From Schistocerca nitens (Eukaryota; Arthropoda; Insecta; Orthoptera; Acrididae): DNA of 64,000 nt. Below the pieces are notes generated by a model. It ran no database searches, was not told the DNA's origin, and was given only the letters and a program-made list of their open reading frames with translations. The stretch lies in the NCBI RefSeq assembly GCF_023898315.1, contig NC_064623.1:17497140-17561139 (forward strand). The letters are read 5' to 3'. Each line of letters opens with the position of its first letter. Within the stretch, counting starts at the first letter, position 1. The position numbers were made by a program, and so were the translations under genes. This document shows, one piece after another, positions 22,812 through 32,118 of this stretch.

Positions 22812-23912
22812 CTAGATTAAGGAAAGGCAAACCTACGTTTCTAGCATTTGTAGACTTAGAGAAAGCTTTTGACAATGTTGACAGGAATACTCTCTTTCAA
22901 ATTCTGAAGCTGGCAGGGGTAAAATACAGGGAGCGAAAGGCTATTTACAATTTGTACAGAAAGCAGATGGCAGTTATAAGAGTCGAGGGACACGACAGGG
23001 AAGCAGTGGTTGGGAAGGGAGTGAGACAGGGTTGTAGCCTGTCCCCGATGTTATTCAATCTGTATTTGAGCACGCAGCGAAGGAAACAAAAGAAAAATTT
23101 GGAGTAGGTATTAAAATCCATGGAGAAGAAATAAAAACTTTGAGGTTCGCGATGACATTGTGATTCTGTCGGAGACGGCGAGGGACTTGGAAGAGCAGTT
23201 GAACGGAATGGACAGTGTGTTGAAAGGAGGGTATAAGATGAACATCAACAAAAGCAAAACGTGGATAATGGAACGCAGTCGAATTAAGTCGGGTGATGCT
23301 GAGGGAATTAGATTAGGAAATGAGACACTTAAAGTAGTTAAGGAGTTTTGCTATTTGGGGAGCAAAACAAGTGATGATGGTCGAAGTAGAGAGGATATAA
23401 AATGTAGACTGGCAACGGCAAGGAAAGCGTTTCTGAAGAAGAGAAATTTGTTAACATTGAGTATAGATTTAAATGTCAGGAAGGCGTTTCTGAAAGTATT
23501 TGTATGGAGTGTAGCCATGTATGGATGTGAATCGTGGACGATAAATAGTTTAGACAAGAAGAGAATAGAAGCTTTTAAAATGTGGTGCTACAGAAGAATG
23601 CTGAAGATTAGATGGGTGGATCACATAACTAATGAGGTATTGAATAGGATTGGGGAGAAGAGAAGCTTGTGGCACAACCTGACTAGAAGAAGGGATCGGT
23701 TGGTAGGACATGTTCTGATGCATCAACTGATCACCAAATTAGTATTGGAGGGCAACGTGGAGGATAAAAATCGTAGATGGAGACCAAGAGATGAATACAC
23801 TAAGCAGATTCAGAAGGATGTAGGATGCAGTAGCTATTGGGAGACGAAGAGGCTTGCGCAGGATAGAGCAGCGTGGAGAGCTGCATCAAACCAGTCTCAG
23901 GACAACAACAAC
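22812..23912 (+). mobile_element. RTE-clade LINE, 5'-truncated, inside mariner
   Basis: Flanked by an exact 11-bp target duplication AGCGTGAAGAG (22801-22811 and 23913-23923). Begins within the RT fingers (KPTFLAFVDLEKAFDNVD), includes GVRQGCSLSPMLFNLY, then a frameshift in the palm (the FADD codons are damaged at 23150), and a 265-codon frame from 23160 covering palm end, thumb and the C-terminal region (AMYGCESWTINSLDKKRIEA, FKMWCYRRMLKIRWVDH). The 3' end is CAGTCTCAGGACAACAACAAC, the CAA-repeat tail of this family. Confidence 0.93.
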
Positions 23913-24271
23913 AGCGTGAAGAGACAATTTCTCGTCACCAGTAACGAGACAGAATAGGATTGGTCAGTATTGATCACGATCCAATTGATGAGGAGCCAGC
24001 AGAGATGCAGATATTGCCAACCACTGTTCGTTGCGATCTTGGCTTAGAGCGTGCGGTACCCGTACGCCCGATTGTTTTACCTTGCCCATTGCACGTAAAC
24101 ATCGTATGATGGTGGAATGATAGCATTACATCACATCTGCCAGCTCTCGAGTACACTCACATGGGTCATTGTGGATTAATGCGTTTAAACGATCTTCATA
24201 AATCCCTGAAGCACTTCCTGAAGATGGAGAGTCATTAATGTCGAAACGATCCTCCTTAAAACGAGAAACCG

Positions 24272-25885
24272 CACTACTGGCCATTAAAACTGCTACACCA
24301 AGAAGAAATGCAGATGATAAACGGGTATTCATTGGACAAATATATTATACTAAAACTGACATGTGATTACATTTTCGTGCAATTTGGGTGCATAGTTCGT
24401 GAGAAATCAGTACCCAGAACAACCACCTCTGGCCGTAATAACGGCCTTGATACGCCTGGGCATTGAGTCAAACAGAGCTTGGATGGCGTGTACAGGTACA
24501 GCTGCCCATGCAGCTTCAACACGATACTACAGTTCATCAAGAGTAGTGAATGGTGTAATGTAACGAGCCAGTTCGGCCACCAATGACCAGACGTTTCCAG
24601 TTGGTGAGAGATCTGGAGAATGTGCTGGCCAGGGCAGCAGTCGAACATTTTCTGTATCCAGAAAGGCCCGTACAGGACCTGCAACATGCGGTCGTGCATT
24701 ATCCTGTTGAAATGTAGGGTTTCGCAGGGATCGAATGAAGGGTAGAGCGCCGGCCGTTATGGCCGAGCGGTTCTAGACGCTTCAGTCTGGAACCGCGCGA
24801 CCGCTACGGTCGCAGGTTCGAATCCTGCCTAGGGCATGGCTGTGTGTGTTGTCCTTAGGTTAGTTAGGTTTAAGTAGTTCTAAGTTCTAGGGGACTGATG
24901 ACCTCAGATGTTAAGTCCCATAGTGCTCAGAGCCATTTGAAGTATTTGAAGGGTAGAGCCACGGGTCGTAACACATCTGAAATGTAACGTCCAGTGTTCA
25001 AAGTGCCGTCAATGTGAACAAAAGGTGACCGAGACGTGTAGACAATGGCACCCCATACCATCACGCCGGGTGATACGCCAGTATGGCGACTACGGATACA
25101 CGCTCCCAATGTGCGTTCGCCGCGATGTCGCCAAACACGGATGCGATCATCGTGATGCCGTAAACAGAACCTGGATTCATTCGAAAAAATGACGTTTTGC
25201 CATTCGTGCACCCAGGTTCGTAGTTGAGTACACCATCGCTGGCGCTCCTGTCTGTGATGCAGCGTCAAGGGTAACCGCAGACACGGTCTCCGAGCTGATA
25301 GCCCATGTTGCTGCAAACGTCGTCCAACTGTTCGTGCAGATGGTGGTTGTCTTGCAAACGTCCCCGTCTGTTGACTCAGGGATCGAGACGTGGCTGCATA
25401 AACCGTTACAGCCATGCGGATAAGATACCTGTCATCTCGACTGCTAGTGATACGAGGTCATTGGGATCCAGCACGGCGTTTCGTTTTACCCTACTGAACC
25501 CACCGGTTCCATATTCTGCTAACAGTCATTGGATCTCGACCAATGCGAGCAGAAATGTCGGGATACGATGAACCGGAATCGCGACTGGCTAAAATCCGAC
25601 CTTTATCAAAGTCTGAAACGTGATGGTACGCATTTCTCCTCCTTACACGAGGCAACGCAACAATGTTTCACTAGGCAACGCCGGCAACTGTTGTTTGTGT
25701 ATGAGATATCACTTGGAAACTTTCCTCATGTCAGCACGTTGTAGGTGTCGCCACCGGAGCCAACCTTGTGTGAATGCTGTGAAAAGCTAATCATCTGCAT
25801 ATCGCAGCATCTTCTGTTTGTCGGTTAAATTTCGCGTTTGTAGCACGTCATCTTCGTGGTGTAGCAATTTTAATGCCCAGTAGTG
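24272..25885 (-). mobile_element. DD34E Tc1 element inside mariner, itself carrying a SINE
   Basis: Ends are CACTACTGGCCATTAAAACT at 24272 and TTTTAATGCCCAGTAGTG at 25885, with TA after the right end. Minus-strand transposase: N-terminal half and catalytic region at 25415-24990, C-terminal region at 24699-24367. The first catalytic Asp has become Asn (FSNESRFCL). Frameshifts occur after PVALPF and around the second Asp. Without the SINE it is about 1.4 kb, matching the copy at 57885. Confidence 0.92.
24749..24946 (+). mobile_element. tRNA-headed SINE (main family), copy 8, inside Tc1
   Basis: Complete, with A-box TATGGCCGAGCGGTT and B-box GGTTCGAATCC. Exact 13-bp target duplication TGAAGGGTAGAGC lies at 24736-24748 and 24947-24959. 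It is the youngest layer of the 22.2-26.2 kb nest. Confidence 0.96.
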
Positions 25886-26197
25886 TATTTCCCTGCCTTG
25901 CTCTGTCCAATGGCACTATCGCCACACACGGCGCAAATATTTCTGGGTGTCTATTGAACTTAAACAGAAGAACATGTCGGAAATCTTCGGGTTTCCCCAC
26001 TCGGCACTCCATTTTGTAGCGTCCACAGCTCCTGTCACAATGTACAAATGATAAAAATGACAAGATGCGAAGTCAGGTAACAGTGAACTACAAATAAAAA
26101 ATAGTAATCGAGAAATAAAGCCATAGAAACCGGAGTACCAATATGGGAAACGAAAGTGCTGCGAACTTACGCACCAACCTAATAATAATAAAGTAAG

Positions 26198-26345
26198 AAA
26201 CTTCCTGACAGATTAAAAGTGTGTGTCGGATGGAGACTGGAACTCGGGACCTTTGCGTTTCGCGGGCAAGTGCTCTACGAACTGAGTTCTCGAAGCATAA
26301 CTCACGACCCACCCTCATAGGTTCAATTCTGCCAGTACCTCACCT
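26198..26345 (-). mobile_element. tRNA-derived SINE fragment, third family
   Basis: On the minus strand it reads TAGAGCACTTGCCCGCGAAA, then GGTCCCGAGTTCCAGTC: A-box/B-box tRNA geometry with a CGA-like anticodon position. The left border AAACTTCCTGACAGATTAAA is the family's usual junction sequence (recognised from memory). The copy is partial. Confidence 0.7.
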
Positions 26346-26389
26346 GCTGGAGACTAATAAAGTAGTCAGCTGTGAGCGGTCAGTTGCAT

Positions 26390-26499
26390 GGTATAAATTT
26401 CTCTCAGCAAATCAGTTGGTTGAAAATATAGCACTTGATGGAACGGTATAAATTTCTCTCAGCAAATCAGTTGGTTCAAAATATAGCACTTGATGGAAC
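26390..26499 (+). repeat. 55-bp direct tandem duplication
   Basis: Two adjacent copies of a unit starting GGTATAAATTTCTCTCAGCA (26390 and 26445) differ at about one base (GGTTGAAAA versus GGTTCAAAA), so the duplication is recent. Confidence 0.93.
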
Positions 26500-26660
26500 G
26501 GTATAATCTTGGCGGAACCGTATTACGTGATTGAATAAACCACTTACAGCACAAACGGCTCGTGGTGCAATTAGAAATAATATGCGAAAGGCTCTTTTAA
26601 TTCCAGAGCGATCCAGAGCAACAAGTACAGAAAGGCACAATTTTTTCCTTTTCTGACAAA
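26460..26660 (+). repeat. Second uncharacterised dispersed repeat, copy B
   Basis: Partner of 16785-16985: TCAAAATATAGCACTTGATG, then AATAAACCACTTACAGCACA, then CGATCCAGAGCAACAAG. The 55-bp duplication overlaps its left edge. Confidence 0.6.
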
Positions 26661-26689
26661 TCGGACTGTTAGTTACACTTTGTACCAGT

Positions 26690-26854
26690 TCCGACTCAAC
26701 TTCCCTCTCTCTATTTGTTCCTATACCCTCACACTGTCTGTCTTTCCTTGTGCGTGCCGCGCCGGGCATTTTCCTGCTCAAACTTTGCACTGCGCCCCTT
26801 CCTCCCCCTCATCTCGCGCACGTTTCTCTCCCTCCCCGGTGGCCACCCACGCCA

Positions 26855-26901
<47 letters not shown>

Positions 26902-27430
26902 CATCTCTCTCTCTCTCCCTTATTTTTTGAATCCGGCCTCTACGGGCGGGTAGCGGCCGTGGCGGTGGTTCGGTCGGCCTCGGGGCTTTTACTGCAAATT
27001 AAAATCAATAGCCATAAACAGGCGGTGCAGCGAACGGAGCGAAACTGGCAGGAGGGAAAAAGGGGAATAAAAGGTCGGGAGAGAGAGAGAGAGAGAAGGG
27101 AAGAGGGGAAAGAGGCGGTAGAGGAGCGTGCAGAGCCAGCGCTGGAAGTGGACGAAGCGAGCAGGGGTAGTGCTGGAGAAATGGAGTGGCTGGAGAACGA
27201 GGTCAGGGCCAGAGGAGGGCGGCCGGAGCCGCAGAGACGCAGACAAACGCGAACCGAGCGAGGAGGCGGCAGACGCGGGAAATAGGCGGGGTGGTTGTAG
27301 CGGTAGGCAGCCGTGTGTTGCTTACCGGCGTCCGGGCACGCGGACGCGATTGTACACTCGTGCTGTGAAGGGGCTTCTTCCTCTACGCACACGGCGGACC
27401 TGCACAGACACTGACGAGCTTTATGAAAAT
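26690..27430. other. CT microsatellite followed by a CpG-rich island
   Basis: A pyrimidine-rich patch with a (CT)n tract at about 26860-26918 is followed by CpG-rich DNA (26940-27400) with purine-rich GAGA stretches at 27080-27110. Open frames on both strands show no motif. It lies next to LINE sequence on the right (from about 27480). A host promoter/first exon or a TE regulatory region are both possible; I see nothing decisive. Confidence 0.35.
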
Positions 27431-27479
27431 TTCGTTGACAGACAACTACTTTGCGGTGGTTTTAAACTCTGGCTCGCGG

Positions 27480-27824
27480 AATGAAAATCAGATACAATGG
27501 CTTAGTAGCGGAAAGGCTTCAGGACCAGATGAGATAACTGTAGGATTCTGTGAACATTATGCGAAAGAACTTGTTCCCCTTCTAGCAGTAATTTATCGTA
27601 GATCGCTTGAGCAACGAAAGGTACCTAACGACTGGAAAAAAAGCGAAGGTCATTTCCGTTGTTAAGACAGATCCACACAGTTATAGACCTACATCGTTGA
27701 CGTCAGTCTGTTGTAGAGTTATGGAACATGTTTTGTGCCCAAGAATTACGACTTTCTCCAAAAATGAACATCTCCTCTATGAAAATGAACATGGATTCCG
27801 CAAACAGAGATCCTGCGAAACTCA
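27480..27824 (+). mobile_element. CR1-like LINE fragment A
   Basis: Reverse-transcriptase N-terminal region: LSSGKASGPDEITVGFCEHY, KELVPLLAVIYRRSLEQRKV and PNDWKK, then after a frameshift YRPTSLTSVCCRVMEHV and YENEHGFRKQRSCETQ. It is the same family as the CR1-like copy at 44099-47663. It is cut abruptly at about 27825, where Penelope-type coding begins. Confidence 0.85.
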
Positions 27825-28636
27825 GCACCCGGATGAAGTTTCTTACGTAAATCTAAAAATGGATTTACTGCTCAACGACCCGGCGTACAGAAGACTATCT
27901 AATGACCCCACAGAAAGGATCAAGCGCAACGCACTGTCACGGTTGAAAAAGAGTTCGTTGTTGTAAGATTTGTGTAAGATACTTCATCCTGATACTGTCG
28001 TTCCGCCTAGGTTGTATGGTCTGCCTAAGCTGCATAAGGAGGGGCTTCCTCTACGACCTATTGTTAGTAATTTGGGTGCACCCACTTATAACCTGGCAAA
28101 GTATTTATCATCTGTTCTCAGTCCATTTGTTCGCAAGTATGAGCACCATATCTCCAGTTCGGTGGATTTTATTCGACGATTGGGATCTTTGAAGTTGAGT
28201 CCTCCAGATCTGTTGGTGAGTTTTGATGTGGTGGCCCTTTTTACACGAGTTCCTCTGGAAGAGTCCCATAGTTTGATCAGTGAAAAACTGGATGAAGAGC
28301 TGGTGAAGCTTCGTCGTCATGTGCTGACCTCCACGTATTTTTTATTTAACGGTAACATTTTTGAACAGAATAACGGAATGGCTAGGGTAGTCCTTTATCA
28401 TTCATAGTCGCCAATTTATTTATGGAGGACTTCGAGGGTATGTCACTAAGGACTTCAGCTTTGCAACCAACGTGCTTCTGGAGGTATGTGGATAATACCT
28501 TTTTCGTCTGGCCGCATGGACGTGACGATCTTAACAGATTTTTGGACCACTTCAACTGTCTTCATCCCCGCATCAAATTTTCTATGGAGGTTGAAAATGA
28601 TGGAATGCTTCCATTTTTAGACGTTATGGTTTATAA
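27825..28636 (+). mobile_element. Penelope-like element, reverse-transcriptase part
   Basis: Encodes LLLNDPAYRRLSNDPTERIK, then PRLYGLPKLHKEGLPLRPIV and GAPTYNLAKYLSSVLSPFV, DLLVSFDVVALFTRVPLEES, then after a frameshift near 28385 NLFMEDFEGM, CFWRYVDNTFFVWPHGRDDL (the xVDD catalytic motif) and IKFSMEVENDGMLPFLDVMV. These are signature blocks of Penelope-type RT, distinct from LINE RT. A TAA at about 27964 and the later frameshift break it. The end at about 28636 is where an RTE fragment starts. Confidence 0.9.
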
Positions 28637-29948
28637 CTACATTTCTAGCATTTGTAGACTTAGAGAAAAAAAATTGGTTCAAATGGCTCTGAGCACTATG
28701 GGACTTAACATCTGTGGTCATCAGTCCCGTAGAACTTAGAACTACTTAAACCTAACTAACCTAAGGACATCACACACATACATGCCCGAGGCAGGATTCG
28801 AACCTGCGACCGTAGCAGTCGCGCGGTTCCGGAGTGAGCGACTTAACCGCGAGACCACCGCGGCCGGCAGACTTAGAGAAAGCTTTTGACAATGTTACAG
28901 GAATACTCTCTTTCAAATTCTGAAGCTGGCAGGGGTAAAATACAGGGAGCGAGAGGCTATTTACAATTTGTACAGAAAGCAGATGGCAGTTATAAGAGTC
29001 GAGGGACACGAAAGGGAAGCAGTGGTTGGGAAGGGAGTGAGTGTTGTAGCCTCTCCACGATGCTATTCAATCTGTATTTGAGCAAGCAGTGAAGGAAAAA
29101 AAAGGAAAATTTGGAGTAGGTATTAAAATCCATGGAGAAGAAATAAAAACTTTGAGGTTCGCCGATGACATTGTAATTCTGTCAGAGACAGCAAAGGACT
29201 TGGAAGAGCAGTTGAATGGAATGGAAAGTGTCTTGAAAGGAGGGTATAAGATGAACATCAACAAAAGCAAAACGAGGATGATGGAATGTAGTCTAATTAA
29301 GTCGGGTGATGCTGAGGGAGTTAGATTAGGAAATGAGACACTTTTAAGTAGTAAATGAGTTTTGCTATTTGGGGAGCAAAATAACTGATGACGGTCGAAG
29401 TAGAGAGGATATAAAATGTAGACTGGCAATGGCAAGGAAAGCGTTTCTGAAGAAGAGAAATTTGTTAACATCGAGTATTGATTTAAGTGATAGGAAGTCA
29501 TTTCTGAAAGTATTTGTATGGAGTGTAGCCATGTATGGAAGTGGAACATAGACGATAAATAGTTTAGACAAGAAGAGAATAGATGCTTTCTAAATGCTGT
29601 GCTACAGAGGCATACTGATGATTAGATGTGTGGATGACATGACTAATGAGGAGGTATTGAATAGAATTGGGGAGAAGAGGAGTTTGTCGCACAACTTGAC
29701 TAGAAGAAGGGATCGATTGGTAGGACATGTTCTGAGGCATCAAGGGATCATCAGTTTACTACTGGAGGGCAGCGTGGAGGGTAAAAATCGTAGAGGGAGA
29801 CCAAGAGATGAATACACTGAGCAGATTCAGAAGGATGTAGGCTGCAGTAGGTACTGGGAGATGAAGAAGCTTGCACAGGATAGAGCAGCATGGGGAGGTG
29901 CATCAAACCAGTCTCAGGACTGAAGACCACAACAACAAACAACAACAA
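28637..29948 (+). mobile_element. RTE-clade LINE, 5'-truncated, containing a SINE
   Basis: Begins at the RT fingers (FLAFVDLEKAFDN, interrupted by the SINE) and continues through TLRFADDIVILSETAKDLEE near 29150 and the C-terminal domain (RRDRLVGHVLRHQGI) to CAGTCTCAGGACTGAAGACC followed by CAA repeats at 29930-29948. It is near-identical in family to the copies at 22812 and 32119. Several frameshifts (29040, 29350, 29550, 29595) make it a pseudogene. Confidence 0.92.
28669..28868 (-). mobile_element. tRNA-headed SINE (main family), copy 9, inside RTE LINE
   Basis: Target duplication AGACTTAGAGAAA at 28656-28668 and 28869-28881 is exactly the LINE sequence that encodes DLEK, so the SINE inserted after the LINE was in place. 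Confidence 0.96.
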
Positions 29949-30348
29949 CATCGTTGACGCCAATCTGTTGTAGAATTATGGAATATATTTTATGCTCAAG
30001 AATTACGACTTTCTCGAAAAATGAACATCTCTATAAAAATCAACACGGGTTCCTCAGACAGAGATCCTGCGAGACTCAGCTCGCTCTGTTCCTCCGTGAG
30101 GTCCACAGCGCAGTGGACAGCGGCTCTCAGGCTGATGCCGTGTTCCATGGTTTCAGGAAGGCACTGCCGCTTAATGAAACAAATACGAGCTTACAGAGTA
30201 TTGGAACAGACTTGCGATTTTATTCAAGACTCTCTTGCGGATAGAACTCACCACGTCGGCTTTAACGGAACAATATCGACAGATGTAAAGTTAATATCCG
30301 GAGTACCACAGGGAAGTGTGGTAGGGCCGTTGCTGCTCACAATATATA

Positions 30349-31644
30349 CAAGGTGAGTCACCTAACGTTACCGCTGGATATATTTCGTAAACCACATCAA
30401 ATACTGACGAACCGATTCCACAGACCGAACGTGAGGAGAGGGGCTAGTGTAATTGTTTAATACAAACCATACAAAATGCACGGAAGTATGATTTTTAACA
30501 CAAATCTACGTTTTTTTAAATGGAACCCCGTTAGTTTTGTTAGCACATCTGAACATATAAACAAATACGTAATCAGTGCCGTTTGTTGCATTGTAAAATG
30601 TTAATTACATCCGGAGATATTGTAACCTATAGTTGACGCTTGAGTACCACTCCTCCGCTGTTCGATCGTGTGTATCGGGGAGCACCGAATTACGTAGGGA
30701 CCTAAAGGGAACGGCGATGGACCTTAGGTACGGAAGAGACTGGAACAGCACATTACGTCCACATGATAACACCTTTTTATTGGTCTTTTTCACTGACGCA
30801 CATGTACATTACCAAGAGGGGTGAGGTACACGCACACACGTGGTTTCCGTTTTCAATTACGGAGTGTAATAGAGTGTGTCCCGACATGTCAGGCCAATAG
30901 ATGTTCAATGTGGTGGCCATCATTTGCTGCACACAATTGCAATCTCTGGCGTAATGAATGTCGTACACGCCGCAGTACATCTGGTGTAATGTCGCCGCAG
31001 GCTGCCACAATACGTTGTTTCATATCCTCTGGGGTTGTACGCACATCACGGTACACATTCTCCTTTAACGTACCCCACAGAAAGAAGTCCAGAGGTTTAA
31101 GATCAGGAGAACGGGCTGGCCAATTTATGCGTCCTCCACGTCCTATGAAACGCCCGTCGAACATCCTGTCAAGGGTCAGCCTAGTGTTAATTGCGGAATG
31201 TGCAGGTGCACCATCATGCTGATACCACATACGTCGACGCGTTTCCAGTGGAACATTTTCAAGCAACGTTGGCAGATCATTCTGTAGAAACGCAATGTAT
31301 GTTGCAGTGCTCTCCGATACACACGATCGAACAGCGGAGGAGTGGTACTCAAGCGTCAACTTTAGGTTACAATATCTCCGGATGTAATTAACATTTTACA
31401 ATGCAACAAACGGCACTGATTACGTATTTGTTTATATGTTCAGATGTGATAACAAAACTAACGTGGTTCCATTAAAAAAAACGTAGGTTTGTGTTAAAAA
31501 ACATACTTCCGTCCATTTTTGTGTGGTTTGTATTAAACAATTACACTAGCCCCTCTCCTCACGTTCGGTCTGTGGAATCGGTTCGTCAGTATTTGATGTG
31601 GTTTACGAAATATATCCAGCGGTAACGTTAGGTGACTCACCCTG
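30349..31644 (-). mobile_element. DD41D mariner-superfamily element with about 335-bp terminal inverted repeats
   Basis: Ends: CAAGGTGAGTCACCTAACGT at 30349 and ACGTTAGGTGACTCACCCTG at 31644. The inverted repeat extends from 30349 to about 30682 and from about 31314 to 31644, including part of the coding region. It interrupts the CR1-like RT between the TIY and NYLVESVG codons. The right-hand arm contains the truncated start of the transposase, so the N-terminal half of the gene has been lost. Confidence 0.9.
30889..31359 (-). pseudogene. DD41D transposase, catalytic half
   Basis: Open frame of 156 codons on the minus strand. ATYIAFLQNDLPTLLENVPL leads to MWYQHDGAPAHSAINTRL (second Asp), INWPARSPDLKPLDFFLWGT (third Asp, 41 residues later) and DGHHIEHLLA at the end. 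The frame is unbroken, but the first Asp and the whole DNA-binding domain are absent. Its first 14 codons come from the inverted repeat. Confidence 0.88.
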
Positions 31645-32118
31645 AATAAATTATCTAGTAGAAAGCGTCGGATGATCTTTAAGGCTATTCGCAGACGATG
31701 CAGTTGTCTATACCAAAGTTGCAACACCAGAAGATATTAAGAATTTGCAAAACGACCTGCAGACAATTGATGAATGGTGCAGACACCGGCAGTTGACCCT
31801 GACCGTAAATAAATGTAACATATTGCGCATACAGAGGGAAAAGAAGTCCACTACTGTATAGCTATGCTTTTTAATGACAAACAACTGGAGACCTTAAGTG
31901 GAATGACCACATAAAACATGTAGTGGGGAAAGCAGACACCAGACTCAGATTCATCGGAAGAATCTTAAGGAAATGTAACTGATCCATGAAAGAAGTGGCT
32001 TATAAGGCACTAGTTCGCCCGATTCTTGAGTACTGTTCATCTATCTGGGATCTCTCAGGTAGCACTGATAAAGAAGAGCGGCGCGTTTTTCACAGGATCG
32101 TTAGCTGGCGAGAGAGCG

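Larger units (their letters stand above)
22235..26179 (-). mobile_element. Mariner (D34D-type) element carrying two nested insertions
   Basis: Outer ends are related inverted repeats, TTGGGTCGGTGCATAACTTC at 22235 and its diverged complement GAACTTACGCACCAACC ending 26179, each next to TA. Minus-strand coding order from the right: GKPEDFRHVLLFKFNR (N-terminus, near 25990), then after the Tc1 insertion RFKEDRFDINDSP and DRLNALIHNDP (24130-24285), a VTGDEK-type first Asp region (near 23940), then after the RTE insertion PKQ...TITAAFYCLQLRR and IHDN. Removing the RTE and Tc1 with their duplicated bases leaves about 1.23 kb, a normal mariner length. Confidence 0.9.

Noticed and set aside
26940..27484. 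Host exon in the CpG-rich island
   Set aside because: Open frames exist on both strands without motifs or convincing splice signals. Kept only as a low-interest finding.
28637..29949. RTE fragment as a clean insertion into CR1 with ACATCGTTGACG as target duplication
   Set aside because: The left border shows Penelope sequence, not that string. The match at 27.69 kb is simply the homologous CR1 codons in another copy.
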